Origin: an uncultured Alphaproteobacteria bacterium
Lineage (GTDB): Bacteria > Pseudomonadota > Alphaproteobacteria > Rickettsiales > UBA1997
Assembly: GCA_949298005.1 (NCBI GenBank)
Contig: CASFUN010000021.1
Location: 1 to 16,747, forward strand
DNA: 16,747 nt
Reading direction: 5' to 3'
Shown: piece after piece, positions 1-7,697 of the stretch
Numbering within the stretch: the first letter of the stretch is position 1
Layout: the number at the start of each line of letters is the position of its first letter
Notes under the pieces: model-generated
Database searches by the model: none
What the model was told of the DNA's origin: nothing
The model's input: only the letters and a program-made list of their open reading frames with translations
Made by a program: the position numbers and the translations under genes

Positions 1-942
1 CCCCTATTTAATAGAAGTATTCAAAGATTTCTACAAAATTCTCATAAGGATAATGATGCACTTATTTTTTTCCAAGAATCTATTAGAAATGATCCAAGTC
101 TTATTTATAAATTTTCAACTACTACTGACAGTATAAATCATGTTTATGAATCCATAGATAGTAGTAAAAACTTTTCTGGAAATTTTATTTGTAATTTTCC
201 TGGTGCTATAAATAAAGATGGTGAAATAAGTTATGGAGAAGGAAGATGCCAACCCAATATATTATCCGAAATTTTATTTGCTCTAAATTATAATAAAATT
301 CCAGAAGATAATAAGGCAGATATAGTGCAATTACTATGTTCTACACTTGATTCTTTGTGTGCTCACACTGAATCTTCAAAACAATCAAATAATTCAGAGG
401 AGCTACAAAAAATAAATTATTTACTTAATTGTCCTATTAAAGATCCTATTACTATGGAGTTTTTTACACCTATGGATTTAATAAATAAAGTTGTAGAGTC
501 TGAAAAAGAAATTCTTAAACAACGACAAGAAGACCTTTTAAGTTACGTAAAACAATTAAGGGTTGAACCAGTTTGTCTACAAACTATGGTTGAAGTGAGG
601 AATTCAATAGAATTTAAGAAAGCTGTGGCAAAAAAACAGAGAGAGGCTAAATCAAGAGAAAAGCCGATCGATTTGAATGCAGATGGCTATATGGAACGTA
701 TTTTTCTATCAAAAGAAGAAAAGGAAGAACAAAAAAGGTTAAGAAATCAAGTAGAATCAATTCCATTGAATGAACATAGAGCTATGGAAAAAATATTTAC
801 ACCGGAAGTTTTGGCAACTGAAAAACGGGATGTAGAAGAAATTAAAAGAGGCAATAAAGAAATCAAAAAATTACAAGAGGAGCTTAGTATAGCTGAAGAA
901 AAAGCAAAGCGTACTATGGCTTATAGTTTTTTAATACTCTGA
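1..942 (+). CDS. Unrecognised charged, coiled-coil-rich protein, 5' truncated by window edge
   Basis: The frame is open from base 1 with no stop until TGA at 940-942, so the true start lies upstream; 313 codons are visible. I do not recognise the family. The first half is mixed, with several Cys. From about base 480 on it is rich in Lys, Glu, Arg and Gln and looks helical or coiled coil. A short motif recurs: TMEFFTP at 451, YMERIF at 688 and AMEKIF(TP) at 781, suggesting degenerate internal repeats. No signal peptide or membrane segment is visible in this part. Coding-like sequence continues past the stop in the -1 frame to 1154, so the ancestral or full product is probably about 70 residues longer. 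In a bacterium with a type IV secretion system, a large unrecognised coiled-coil protein could be an effector, but nothing seen here proves it. Confidence 0.75.
   Translation, partial: PLFNRSIQRFLQNSHKDNDALIFFQESIRNDPSLIYKFSTTTDSINHVYESIDSSKNFSGNFICNFPGAINKDGEISYGEGRCQPNILSEILFALNYNKIPEDNKADIVQLLCSTLDSLCAHTESSKQSNNSEELQKINYLLNCPIKDPITMEFFTPMDLINKVVESEKEILKQRQEDLLSYVKQLRVEPVCLQTMVEVRNSIEFKKAVAKKQREAKSREKPIDLNADGYMERIFLSKEEKEEQKRLRNQVESIPLNEHRAMEKIFTPEVLATEKRDVEEIKRGNKEIKKLQEELSIAEEKAKRTMAYSFLIL
927..933 (+). other. Slippery heptamer T TTT TTA at the frame break
   Basis: In the zero frame the codons read AGT TTT TTA ATA CTC TGA, so T TTT TTA has exactly the X XXY YYZ phase of a -1 frameshift site (the HIV-1 gag-pol heptamer is U UUU UUA). 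A -1 slip here enters the open frame that runs to 1154. A small palindrome, TACTC-T-GAGTA (935-945), follows almost directly, but it has a one-base centre and no usual spacer, so it is a poor stimulatory structure. Six T's are also a simple indel hotspot. Confidence 0.45.
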
Positions 943-1154
943 GTAAATTTTTTCTTAGAAGAGAAACTAAATATAAGACAGAACAACAGAAGTTAGCAGA
1001 GAAAAAGCTGAATGAAAAAATGGTTGAGTTATCAAAGCCATTTTTCACTTCTGCTAGCAAAGTGACTGATAAACAAATGACAGACTTAAAATTGTCAAAG
1101 CAGCAGGAAAGGCTAGCTACGCTTAATTATGATAGAAATAAAAAGTACTGTTGA
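933..1154 (+). pseudogene. -1 frame C-terminal continuation of the preceding gene
   Basis: Read in the -1 frame from 933, codons run open for 73 residues to TGA at 1152-1154, with the same Lys/Glu/Gln-rich helical character as the upstream frame (for example ETKYKTEQQKLAEKKL). No start codon with a ribosome binding site opens this segment. It is best read as the true C-terminus of the upstream gene, reached by frameshifting or separated from it by a one-base loss in the T tract at 927-932. Adding one T would restore a single continuous frame. Confidence 0.6.
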
Positions 1155-1180
1155 TATTAGAACTGTTTCTTGAACTTTTA

Positions 1181-1209
1181 TTTAAATGTAATAACTTATT
1201 ATTTATAAT
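1181..1209 (+). promoter_or_regulatory. Candidate sigma-70 promoter for ybaB operon
   Basis: A perfect TATAAT lies at 1204-1209 with a weak TTTAAA 17 bp upstream at 1181-1186. Transcription would start near 1216, giving only about a 10-nt leader before the ATG at 1226. In such AT-rich DNA a TATAAT can occur by chance; its position in the only gap before the operon is the main support. Confidence 0.35.
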
Positions 1210-1219
1210 TTAATATATA

Positions 1220-1237
1220 TTGTATATGAATATACAA
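1220..1237 (+). repeat. Perfect inverted repeat spanning the ybaB start codon
   Basis: TTGTATAT-GA-ATATACAA has 8-bp perfect arms and a 2-bp centre, and the ATG (1226-1228) sits in its middle. In RNA it could form a 7-bp stem with a UGAA loop holding part of the start codon. In DNA it is a candidate operator just downstream of the predicted transcription start. It may be chance in AT-rich sequence. Confidence 0.4.
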
Positions 1238-1540
1238 CAGTTAATGCAGCAAGCGCAAAAAATGCATAAGCAATTGCAAGACAATCAAGAAAAACTTAAA
1301 AGTACTGAATTTATAGGTACAGCTGGTAGTGGTAATGTTGAGGTTAAAATGTCTGGAGATTATAATACAAAATCAATTAATATAAAACCTGAAATTGTCG
1401 ATCCTGAAGATATTGAAATGTTGGAGGATCTTATAGTTACAGCCTATAATAATTGTAAAGAAAAAATAGATGCTAGTGTTAAAGATAGTTTAGGTGGTAT
1501 GCCTGGTAATATTGGTAGTGCTTTAAATTCATTTATGTAA
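1226..1540 (+). CDS. ybaB: YbaB/EbfC family nucleoid-associated protein
   Basis: The 104-residue product has the full YbaB/EbfC layout. An N-terminal helix (MNIQQLMQQAQKMHKQL) is followed by a beta segment containing GTAGSGNVEVKMSGDYN, then the PEDIEMLEDLIVTAYNNC helix, and a Gly/Met-rich tail (GGMPGNIGS). The family forms small dimers that bind DNA and coat the nucleoid, and often act as regulators. I chose ATG 1226 over the in-frame TTG at 1220 because it matches the usual family N-terminus. No Shine-Dalgarno is evident; the leader is very short. The 15-nt gap to ftsH suggests co-transcription. Elsewhere ybaB usually sits by dnaX/recR, so this neighbourhood is different. Confidence 0.93.
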   Translation: MNIQQLMQQAQKMHKQLQDNQEKLKSTEFIGTAGSGNVEVKMSGDYNTKSINIKPEIVDPEDIEMLEDLIVTAYNNCKEKIDASVKDSLGGMPGNIGSALNSFM

Positions 1541-1555
1541 TTTGTTAGGAACAAA

Positions 1556-3451
1556 ATGAGAAAAAAAAATAAAAATAGTCTTTTGTCGTGGATAATTATA
1601 TTGTTAGTTATTTATGCAGCAACTGATTTTTTTGATCAATCAATAGGAAGTAATTATGAAAAGATGATATTTTCTGACTTTGTTGATAGAATTCAAAATA
1701 ATGAAATCAAAAGTGTTGAAATTGCTGGTGGTAATGTAAAAGGTGAGCTGAAAAATGGTAATAAATTCTCAACATATATAAATTATGGTGTGGATTATGC
1801 TGGAGTAATTAAGGATATGAAATCAAATGGTGTTGCAATAAAAATTGACCCACCATCTAGTAAAAAATCGCTTATAACTGATTTTATAGTTAGTTGGCTT
1901 CCATTTATAATATTGATATTGTTCTATAGTTCAAAATTTAAAAATTTTACCTCTGGAGAGGGTAGCCCATTCAGTTTTTCTAAATCAAAAGCTAGACTGA
2001 TGAAAGTTAAAGGTAAAGTGACATTTGCTGATGTTGCTGGTATTGATGAAGCTAAAGGAGAATTAAAGGAGTTGGTAGATTTTCTGAAAGATCCAGATAA
2101 GTATACCGAAATAGGAGCAAGAATACCTAGAGGTTGTTTACTTATAGGTCCTCCAGGGACAGGTAAGACCTTATTGGCAAAAGCAATAGCTGGTGAGGCC
2201 AATGTACCATTCTATTTTATATCTGGCTCAGATTTTGTTGAGATGTTTGTTGGTGTTGGTGCAAGTAGAGTTAGAGATATGTTTAATGAAGCTAAGAAAA
2301 ATGCTCCTTGTCTTGTTTTTATAGATGAAATAGATGCTGTAGGAAGACATAGAGGAGTTGGTATGGGTGGTGGAAATGATGAAAGAGAGCAAACTTTAAA
2401 TCAGTTATTAGTGGAAATGGATGGATTTGATGGTAATGAGGGAGTAATTGTTATAGCAGCTACCAATAGAGAAGATGTATTAGATAAGGCTTTGTTGAGG
2501 CCAGGCAGATTTGATAGGCAGATAACAGTTCAATTACCTGATGTTAAGGGTAGGGAAGAGATACTTAAGGTTCACGCTAAAAAAGTAAAAATGGCGCCAA
2601 ATGTTGATTTAAAATCTATAGCTAAATCTACTCCAGGATTTAGTGGGGCAGAATTAGCAAATATAATAAATGAAGCTGGCTTGTTAGCTGCTAGAAATGA
2701 TAAAAAAGTTATAACCAATTTTGAAATAGAAGAAGCTAAAGAACGTGTTGTTATGGGAGTAAAGAATGCAAGTAAGGTTAAAAAAGAAGAAGAAACTAAA
2801 TTAATTGCTTACCATGAAGCCGGGCATGCTTTGGTTACTTTAAATTGTAAAAATACTGATCCTATATATAAAGCTACCATAATATCTAGAGGACATGCTG
2901 GTGGTTATGTTTCTAGACTTCCTGAGAATGATAGACACTATACAAATATGACTAAAGCTAGTATACTTGATGATATAGCTATAGCTATGGGTGGTAGATC
3001 TGCTGAGAGAATTATTTTTGGGGATGATAAAATTAGTGCAGGTGCTTTGAGTGATATAAAAGCTGCTACATCTTTTGCAAAAAATATGGTTGTTTCTTAT
3101 GGTATGAATGATAAAGTTGGTCCAGTTTATTGTAGTGATAAACTTATGAATGAAAATGGTTATAGTCATGAAGCAAGTTCAAATGAAATGCTAAATTTGA
3201 TAGATGAAGAAGTTAAAGCTATAATACTTGATTGTGAAAAGAAGGCGACTGAAATTATCTCAAATAATCAAGATAAGTTGACTATTATAGCAGAAGCTCT
3301 TATAAATTATGAAACTTTAACTGGACAAGAAATTAAAGATTTAATTGAAGGCAAAGAAATAAGGAAAGAAGATGAAGAAAATAAAGAAGCAGAATCTAGT
3401 TCCTCTTTGCTTGTGAGAATTATAGAGGAAAATAAAAATGAAGAAGTTTAA
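1556..3451 (+). CDS. ftsH: ATP-dependent zinc metalloprotease FtsH
   Basis: This is a complete 631-residue FtsH, the normal length. Membrane segments lie at about 9-25 and 108-125 and flank a periplasmic domain. Walker A GPPGTGKT is at 198-205, the MFVGVGA pore loop at about 230-236, Walker B VFIDEID at 254-260, and the second region of homology with RPGRFDR at about 303-321. The zinc site is HEAGH at 420-424, with the third ligand probably Asp500 in GALSD. FtsH forms hexamers in the inner membrane that extract and degrade misassembled membrane proteins and short-lived regulators. AGGA at 1547-1550 lies 5 nt before the ATG. Its last 14 nt overlap the next gene, suggesting translational coupling with the secreted prolyl isomerase. 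All catalytic residues are present. The C-terminal tail is very acidic. Confidence 0.98.
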   Translation: MRKKNKNSLLSWIIILLVIYAATDFFDQSIGSNYEKMIFSDFVDRIQNNEIKSVEIAGGNVKGELKNGNKFSTYINYGVDYAGVIKDMKSNGVAIKIDPPSSKKSLITDFIVSWLPFIILILFYSSKFKNFTSGEGSPFSFSKSKARLMKVKGKVTFADVAGIDEAKGELKELVDFLKDPDKYTEIGARIPRGCLLIGPPGTGKTLLAKAIAGEANVPFYFISGSDFVEMFVGVGASRVRDMFNEAKKNAPCLVFIDEIDAVGRHRGVGMGGGNDEREQTLNQLLVEMDGFDGNEGVIVIAATNREDVLDKALLRPGRFDRQITVQLPDVKGREEILKVHAKKVKMAPNVDLKSIAKSTPGFSGAELANIINEAGLLAARNDKKVITNFEIEEAKERVVMGVKNASKVKKEEETKLIAYHEAGHALVTLNCKNTDPIYKATIISRGHAGGYVSRLPENDRHYTNMTKASILDDIAIAMGGRSAERIIFGDDKISAGALSDIKAATSFAKNMVVSYGMNDKVGPVYCSDKLMNENGYSHEASSNEMLNLIDEEVKAIILDCEKKATEIISNNQDKLTIIAEALINYETLTGQEIKDLIEGKEIRKEDEENKEAESSSSLLVRIIEENKNEEV

Positions 3452-4199
3452 AATATTATTATTATTTTTTGTAATAATTTTTTTTCTAAAATATCAAAGT
3501 TGTCTTGCTAACAATACATTGGAAAACGTGCCATACGATATAGAATTAAATAATATTTTATTGATAGAATTAGAAAAAGGCATAGTCGTTATAGAAATGT
3601 ATCCTAATGTAGCGCCGTGGCATGTTCAAAGGATAAAGATGTTGGTTAGGGAAGGTTTTTATAATGGTTTGGGATTCCATAGGGTTATAAAAGGGTTTAT
3701 GGCACAAACTGGTGATCCTACCGGTAAAGGAACAGGTGGAAGTAAATTTGGAAAATTACAAGCTGAGATTAGTGATTTGAAACATGTTAGAGGAACTGTT
3801 TCTATGGCTAGAGCTAGTGATATAGATAGTGCAAATAGCCAATTTTTTATAATAACTGGTACATATTTTTCACATTTAGATGGGCAGTATACAATATGGG
3901 GAAAGGTGTTGATTGGTATGGATTTGATTGATAATTTAAAATCTTCTACTGATGAAAGTAATGGTATAGTTGAAAATCCAGATAGAATTGTAAAAATGTA
4001 TCTTGGTCAAGATTTAAATTATAATTATGAAGATGATACGGATGAATTGAAGGAAAATAGAAGAAAGGAACGTATTGAATTAATTAGGAACATTAATGAT
4101 TTTAAAAAGATAAATGATGAATATAATAAAGACAAACCAAGTGAAGAAAGGAGAAATTTGCTTGACATGATTATTGAATTAAATTCTGAATTAGATTAG
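3438..4199 (+). CDS. Secreted cyclophilin-type peptidyl-prolyl cis-trans isomerase
   Basis: The product is 253 residues. Residues 1-24 form a signal peptide (MKK, then a long hydrophobic stretch, cut probably after CLA), placing the enzyme in the periplasm. The cyclophilin domain covers about 38-190. It has FHRVI with the catalytic Arg at 82, QTGDPTGKGTGG at 90-101, SMAR at 122-125, NSQFFI at 133-138 and LDGQYTIWGKV at 147-157. The residue matching the drug-binding Trp of human cyclophilin A appears to be His146, as expected for a bacterial type with low cyclosporin affinity. A charged, helical extension of about 60 residues follows the domain, longer than in simple PpiA/PpiB proteins. The ATG lies inside ftsH (14-nt overlap). 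The gene sits 11 nt before a second, FKBP-like gene, suggesting an envelope folding role. Confidence 0.93.
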   Translation: MKKFKILLLFFVIIFFLKYQSCLANNTLENVPYDIELNNILLIELEKGIVVIEMYPNVAPWHVQRIKMLVREGFYNGLGFHRVIKGFMAQTGDPTGKGTGGSKFGKLQAEISDLKHVRGTVSMARASDIDSANSQFFIITGTYFSHLDGQYTIWGKVLIGMDLIDNLKSSTDESNGIVENPDRIVKMYLGQDLNYNYEDDTDELKENRRKERIELIRNINDFKKINDEYNKDKPSEERRNLLDMIIELNSELD

Positions 4200-4210
4200 G
4201 AGAAAAAGAT

Positions 4211-4975
4211 ATGAAAAAGAGCATATTCCAAAGAGTAAATGAAATTATAAAAACAAAAACTTTTAAGATAGTTGCGTCTATAATTTTCTTAATAATTATT
4301 TTTTATGTGAATTTTGATTTTAAACGTATTAATAAAAATAAAGTATCTGATTTTCTTTCATATGTGTTTAAGAAAAAAGTTTCTGGTAATAAAAATATTA
4401 CTGATATTATAGATGCTAAGTATGATACTATGGTTTATCAAAAAGAGGAGCAACTTATTGTAAAAAAGAAACTTGTGCCAGATAGTGAAATAAAAAAAGA
4501 TATTGAAACTGAAGAAACACTTAAAGTTTTAACGAATGTTTTTTTAAAACTAAAAAAAGTAAATGAAAATTATGAACTAAGAGTTAAAAATAAACAAATA
4601 AATAAAGTTAGACAAGTTAAGTATGGTGACTATGTTTATTATGCTATGCAAGCCACGTTTTTAGATAAAAATACTGAAAATAATCAGTCTAGATTTTATA
4701 CATTAGTTGCAAAAGGTGATACCATAAGTGATAAACTTATTGGTAAAAAAGTTGGTCAATCTGTAGAAATTTATCATTATGATATGTATAAAGGTATATC
4801 TGAAGAAGATAAAAAGAAGATACGAGATGGATTTAATAAAGCTTTTGAAAATGTTAATAAAAAATATGGCAAAGATGGCAAAAATGTTTTAGATATAGAG
4901 AAAATTAAGTATAAAATTACTGTACTTGATTTTATTCCAGAAAAATTAGTTAAAGAACTATTTTTAGAAAAGTAA
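4211..4975 (+). CDS. Single-pass membrane protein with degenerate FKBP-like domain
   Basis: The 254-residue product has an N-terminal basic stretch, one membrane segment at about 19-34 and a Lys-rich extracytoplasmic part. Residues about 135-243 follow the FKBP fold order. QVKYGDYVYYAMQATFLD resembles the first FKBP strands, SDKLIGKKVGQSVEI resembles the G-M-K-V-G-E turn, and YKITVLDFIP resembles the final strand (VELLDI). The usual Tyr, Phe-Asp and Pro-Pro active-site signatures are missing, so it may be a chaperone or binding domain rather than an active isomerase. The FKBP call is inference from pattern; the coding call is firm. AGGAG at 4198-4202 lies 8 nt before the ATG and overlaps the upstream stop, supporting an operon with the cyclophilin and ftsH. 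Confidence 0.8.
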   Translation: MKKSIFQRVNEIIKTKTFKIVASIIFLIIIFYVNFDFKRINKNKVSDFLSYVFKKKVSGNKNITDIIDAKYDTMVYQKEEQLIVKKKLVPDSEIKKDIETEETLKVLTNVFLKLKKVNENYELRVKNKQINKVRQVKYGDYVYYAMQATFLDKNTENNQSRFYTLVAKGDTISDKLIGKKVGQSVEIYHYDMYKGISEEDKKKIRDGFNKAFENVNKKYGKDGKNVLDIEKIKYKITVLDFIPEKLVKELFLEK

Positions 4976-5000
4976 TTTATTAATATTTTAGTTATATTTT

Positions 5001-7616
5001 ATGAGTGATTTTTTAAGAAAACTTGATTCAAATAAGAGTAAGGGTTTAAATTCCTTAGAATGTGAATCTAGATTAAAAAAATTTGGTCTAAATAAATTAC
5101 CAGATGTTAATAAAGAAAGTATAATTTTAATATTTCTCAAACAATTTTGTGATCCATTGATATATATACTTTTAATCGGTGCGTGTTTTTCAATTTTTTT
5201 AAAAGAATATACTGATGGCATATTTATATTTGCTATATTGACTATTAATTCTATAATAGGATGTATACAGGAATATTCTGCAAAAAAATCAGTAGATTCT
5301 TTAAAAAAAGTAGTAAAATCAAAAGTTGTTGTAATTAGGGATGGATTAGAAAAAGAAATAGATTCGGAATTTTTAGTTCCTGGTGATATAGTAATTCTGA
5401 AGTGTGGTTCGAAAGTTCCAGCTGATATAATATTACTTGATAGCGAAAATTTAGAAGTAAATGAATCTATGTTAACTGGTGAGTCGATGGCAATTGAAAA
5501 AAATGAAAATTTTATTCCTAAAGAAGATTGTCAATTACAGGATAAGTTAAATGAATTATTTGCTGGAACTATAATTACAAAAGGTGTTGCAAAAGGTATA
5601 ATTGTGCATACTGGTAAAGAAACTGAAATTGGAAAAATTGCCGATAAAATAACTCAAAAAACTAGTATTGAAACTCCATTGACTATTAGAATGAAGTCTT
5701 TCTCAAAAGTGTTCACAATAATTGTTTGTGTTGCTGTGGCTTTAGTTACAATAATATCAATAGCCAAAGGTGGAAGTATTAAGGATATATTGCTTATGTC
5801 AATAAGTCTTGCAGTTAGTTCAATACCTGAAGCATTACCAATAACTATAACTATAGCACTTTCAATAGGTATGTTAAATATGTCAAAAAGGAATGTCGTA
5901 GTGAGGAATTTGTCAGCTGTTGAAGCATTAGGTTCTTGCACTGTTATAGCTTCAGATAAAACTGGTACATTAACTCAAAATGAATTAAGAATTGTTGATA
6001 TATTTGATAATAATTGCGAGAAATTTGTTTTAGAAAATTCGCAAACGCAAAAAACTATTAAAAATTCTAAAGATTGTTTAGATAATTTTACAAATAGATT
6101 TATTCTAGTAAGTATTTTTGCTAACGAGGCTGGGAAAGATGGTGATAAATTTTTTGGAGACGCTGTTGATATAGCGTTTTTAAAATATGCCAATAATTTT
6201 GGCTATAGTCAAAAACAAATTTTGTCGGATTTTGATAGGAAAAAAATTCTATACTATACATCTGAGTCAAGATGTTCAGCTTCTTTTGTAGAGATAGATG
6301 AAAAAATATATGTCTTTGTAAAAGGTGCTCCTGAAACTATAGTTTCTATGTGTTCAAATGTTAATATAGATATTAACAAGAAAATTGGAGAATTATCAGA
6401 GGATGGCATGAGGGTTTTAGGCACTGCTTATGGTATTATAGAGAGAAAAGAAAATGATGATGACTATAATTATAGTGATTTAAAAAATTTAAATTTTATA
6501 GCCTTAGTTGCAATGTTAGATCCACTTAGAGATGAAGCGAAATTAGCTGTAAAAGAATGTCAAAGTGCTGGCATAAATATAGTTATGATAACTGGCGATA
6601 GTCCAAAAACAGCTTTTGCTATAGCAAAAGATTTGGATTTTGTTGATAATATAGAACAAGTTAAGACTGGATCTGATATAAAAAATGCTTTAGCTATTGG
6701 TAAGGATAATTTAGACAATTTAACAAATTCTACAAAAGTATATTCTAGAATGGAACCAACACAAAAGCTAGATATTGTTGATTCATTAATAAGAAATAGA
6801 AACTTTGTTGCTGTAACTGGTGATGGTGTAAATGATGCGCCAGCATTAAAAAATGCAAATGTTGGTATTGCTATGGGTAAATCTGGTACGGATATAGCTA
6901 GAGAGAGTGCAGATATAGTTCTTATGGATGATAATTTTGCTTCAGTAACTCACGCGGTAGAAGAAGGTAGAATTGTTTATAACAATATAAGAAAACTTAT
7001 TTTTTTCGTTGTATCGTGTAATATTCCTGAAGTTATGATTTATATTTTAACATTGTTGCTTGGATTACCAGTACCATTTAATGCCACACAGTTACTTTGG
7101 TTAAATGTTATAACGGAAGGAGTACAAAATATATTTTTGGCTTTTGAGAAAAAAGAGGGTGATGAAATGTCTAGAAAGCCTCGTAGACCAGATGAGGCAA
7201 TATTTGATAAAATAATGGTTAGACGTTGTATTTGGTCTATATCTGCTATGTGTTTGCTTTATATGATTGTTTATTACTATTGTTTGAGAATCCTAAATAT
7301 TAATAAATATGAGACTGTTAATCTTTTGATGATGTTGTTTGTCTTTGTACAAAATATGCAAGTTTTTAATAGTAGGTCTGAAAATAAATCGGTATTTAAG
7401 CGCGATATTAGTGGAAATAAGAAATTAATTTTTGGTGTTTTTTCTATAACTATTTTGCATATATTTGCATCAGAATATTCTATAACTTCTAAAATATTAA
7501 AAATCAATCCGTTGACTCTTAAAGAGATAATTGTTATGTTTTTATTGGCGACTATTATTATTCTGGTAGGTGAGGTTGAGAAGATGACTAGAAAAAAAGC
7601 AGTACGGCACGCATAA
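5001..7616 (+). CDS. P2-type (calcium-like) cation-transporting P-type ATPase
   Basis: This complete 871-residue pump has an N-terminal cation-ATPase domain (1-40) and M1-M2 at about 41-90. The actuator TGES is at 159-162 and the phosphorylation motif DKTGTLT has Asp319. Nucleotide-binding KGAPE is at 441-445, followed by the hinge TGD at 531-533 and TGDGVNDAP at 607-614. C-terminal membrane helices run from about 665. M4 IPEALP (Glu277) matches the SERCA Glu309 position. M5 CNIPE keeps Asn674 and Glu677. M6 LNVITEG keeps Asn702 and Thr705 but has Glu706 where SERCA has Asp800. In M8, Gln784 appears to replace Glu908. Site II is therefore largely kept and site I weakened. Calcium export is the best guess, but the ion is uncertain. 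The gene starts 25 nt after the FKBP-like gene with no clear ribosome binding site, and probably ends the operon. Confidence 0.93.
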   Translation: MSDFLRKLDSNKSKGLNSLECESRLKKFGLNKLPDVNKESIILIFLKQFCDPLIYILLIGACFSIFLKEYTDGIFIFAILTINSIIGCIQEYSAKKSVDSLKKVVKSKVVVIRDGLEKEIDSEFLVPGDIVILKCGSKVPADIILLDSENLEVNESMLTGESMAIEKNENFIPKEDCQLQDKLNELFAGTIITKGVAKGIIVHTGKETEIGKIADKITQKTSIETPLTIRMKSFSKVFTIIVCVAVALVTIISIAKGGSIKDILLMSISLAVSSIPEALPITITIALSIGMLNMSKRNVVVRNLSAVEALGSCTVIASDKTGTLTQNELRIVDIFDNNCEKFVLENSQTQKTIKNSKDCLDNFTNRFILVSIFANEAGKDGDKFFGDAVDIAFLKYANNFGYSQKQILSDFDRKKILYYTSESRCSASFVEIDEKIYVFVKGAPETIVSMCSNVNIDINKKIGELSEDGMRVLGTAYGIIERKENDDDYNYSDLKNLNFIALVAMLDPLRDEAKLAVKECQSAGINIVMITGDSPKTAFAIAKDLDFVDNIEQVKTGSDIKNALAIGKDNLDNLTNSTKVYSRMEPTQKLDIVDSLIRNRNFVAVTGDGVNDAPALKNANVGIAMGKSGTDIARESADIVLMDDNFASVTHAVEEGRIVYNNIRKLIFFVVSCNIPEVMIYILTLLLGLPVPFNATQLLWLNVITEGVQNIFLAFEKKEGDEMSRKPRRPDEAIFDKIMVRRCIWSISAMCLLYMIVYYYCLRILNINKYETVNLLMMLFVFVQNMQVFNSRSENKSVFKRDISGNKKLIFGVFSITILHIFASEYSITSKILKINPLTLKEIIVMFLLATIIILVGEVEKMTRKKAVRHA

Positions 7617-7634
7617 ATTTTTATATATTATATG

Positions 7635-7680
7635 TTCTTAATTTTTTTAAAATTAAGAAAGTTTTGTATTGTTTTATAGT
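7635..7680 (+). terminator. AT-only hairpin with T-rich tail, candidate intrinsic terminator
   Basis: TTCTTAATTTT (7635-7645) and AAAATTAAGAA (7649-7659) are perfect 11-bp inverted arms around a TTT loop, followed by T-rich sequence. The stem has only two G-C pairs, so it is weak by E. coli standards, but very AT-rich genomes often show such structures. It lies 18 nt past the ATPase stop and separates that operon from the ABC-F gene. It is symmetrical and cannot by itself prove direction. I saw no well-spaced promoter between it and the ATG at 7698. Confidence 0.5.
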
Positions 7681-7697
7681 CTATAACTCACAATATT

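Noticed and set aside
421..500. U-box-like CPIKDPITMEFF stretch in the first gene
   Set aside because: It shares only a Cys-Pro-Ile and a Asp-Pro with U-box domains; the order and spacing of the conserved positions do not fit.
1170..1194. TTGAAC/TAATAA pair as the ybaB promoter
   Set aside because: The spacing is only 13 bp; the TATAAT at 1204 is a better candidate.
1924..2202. Antisense open frames over ftsH and other long genes
   Set aside because: They overlap genes with complete family motifs, have compositions typical of shadow frames, and lack ribosome binding sites.
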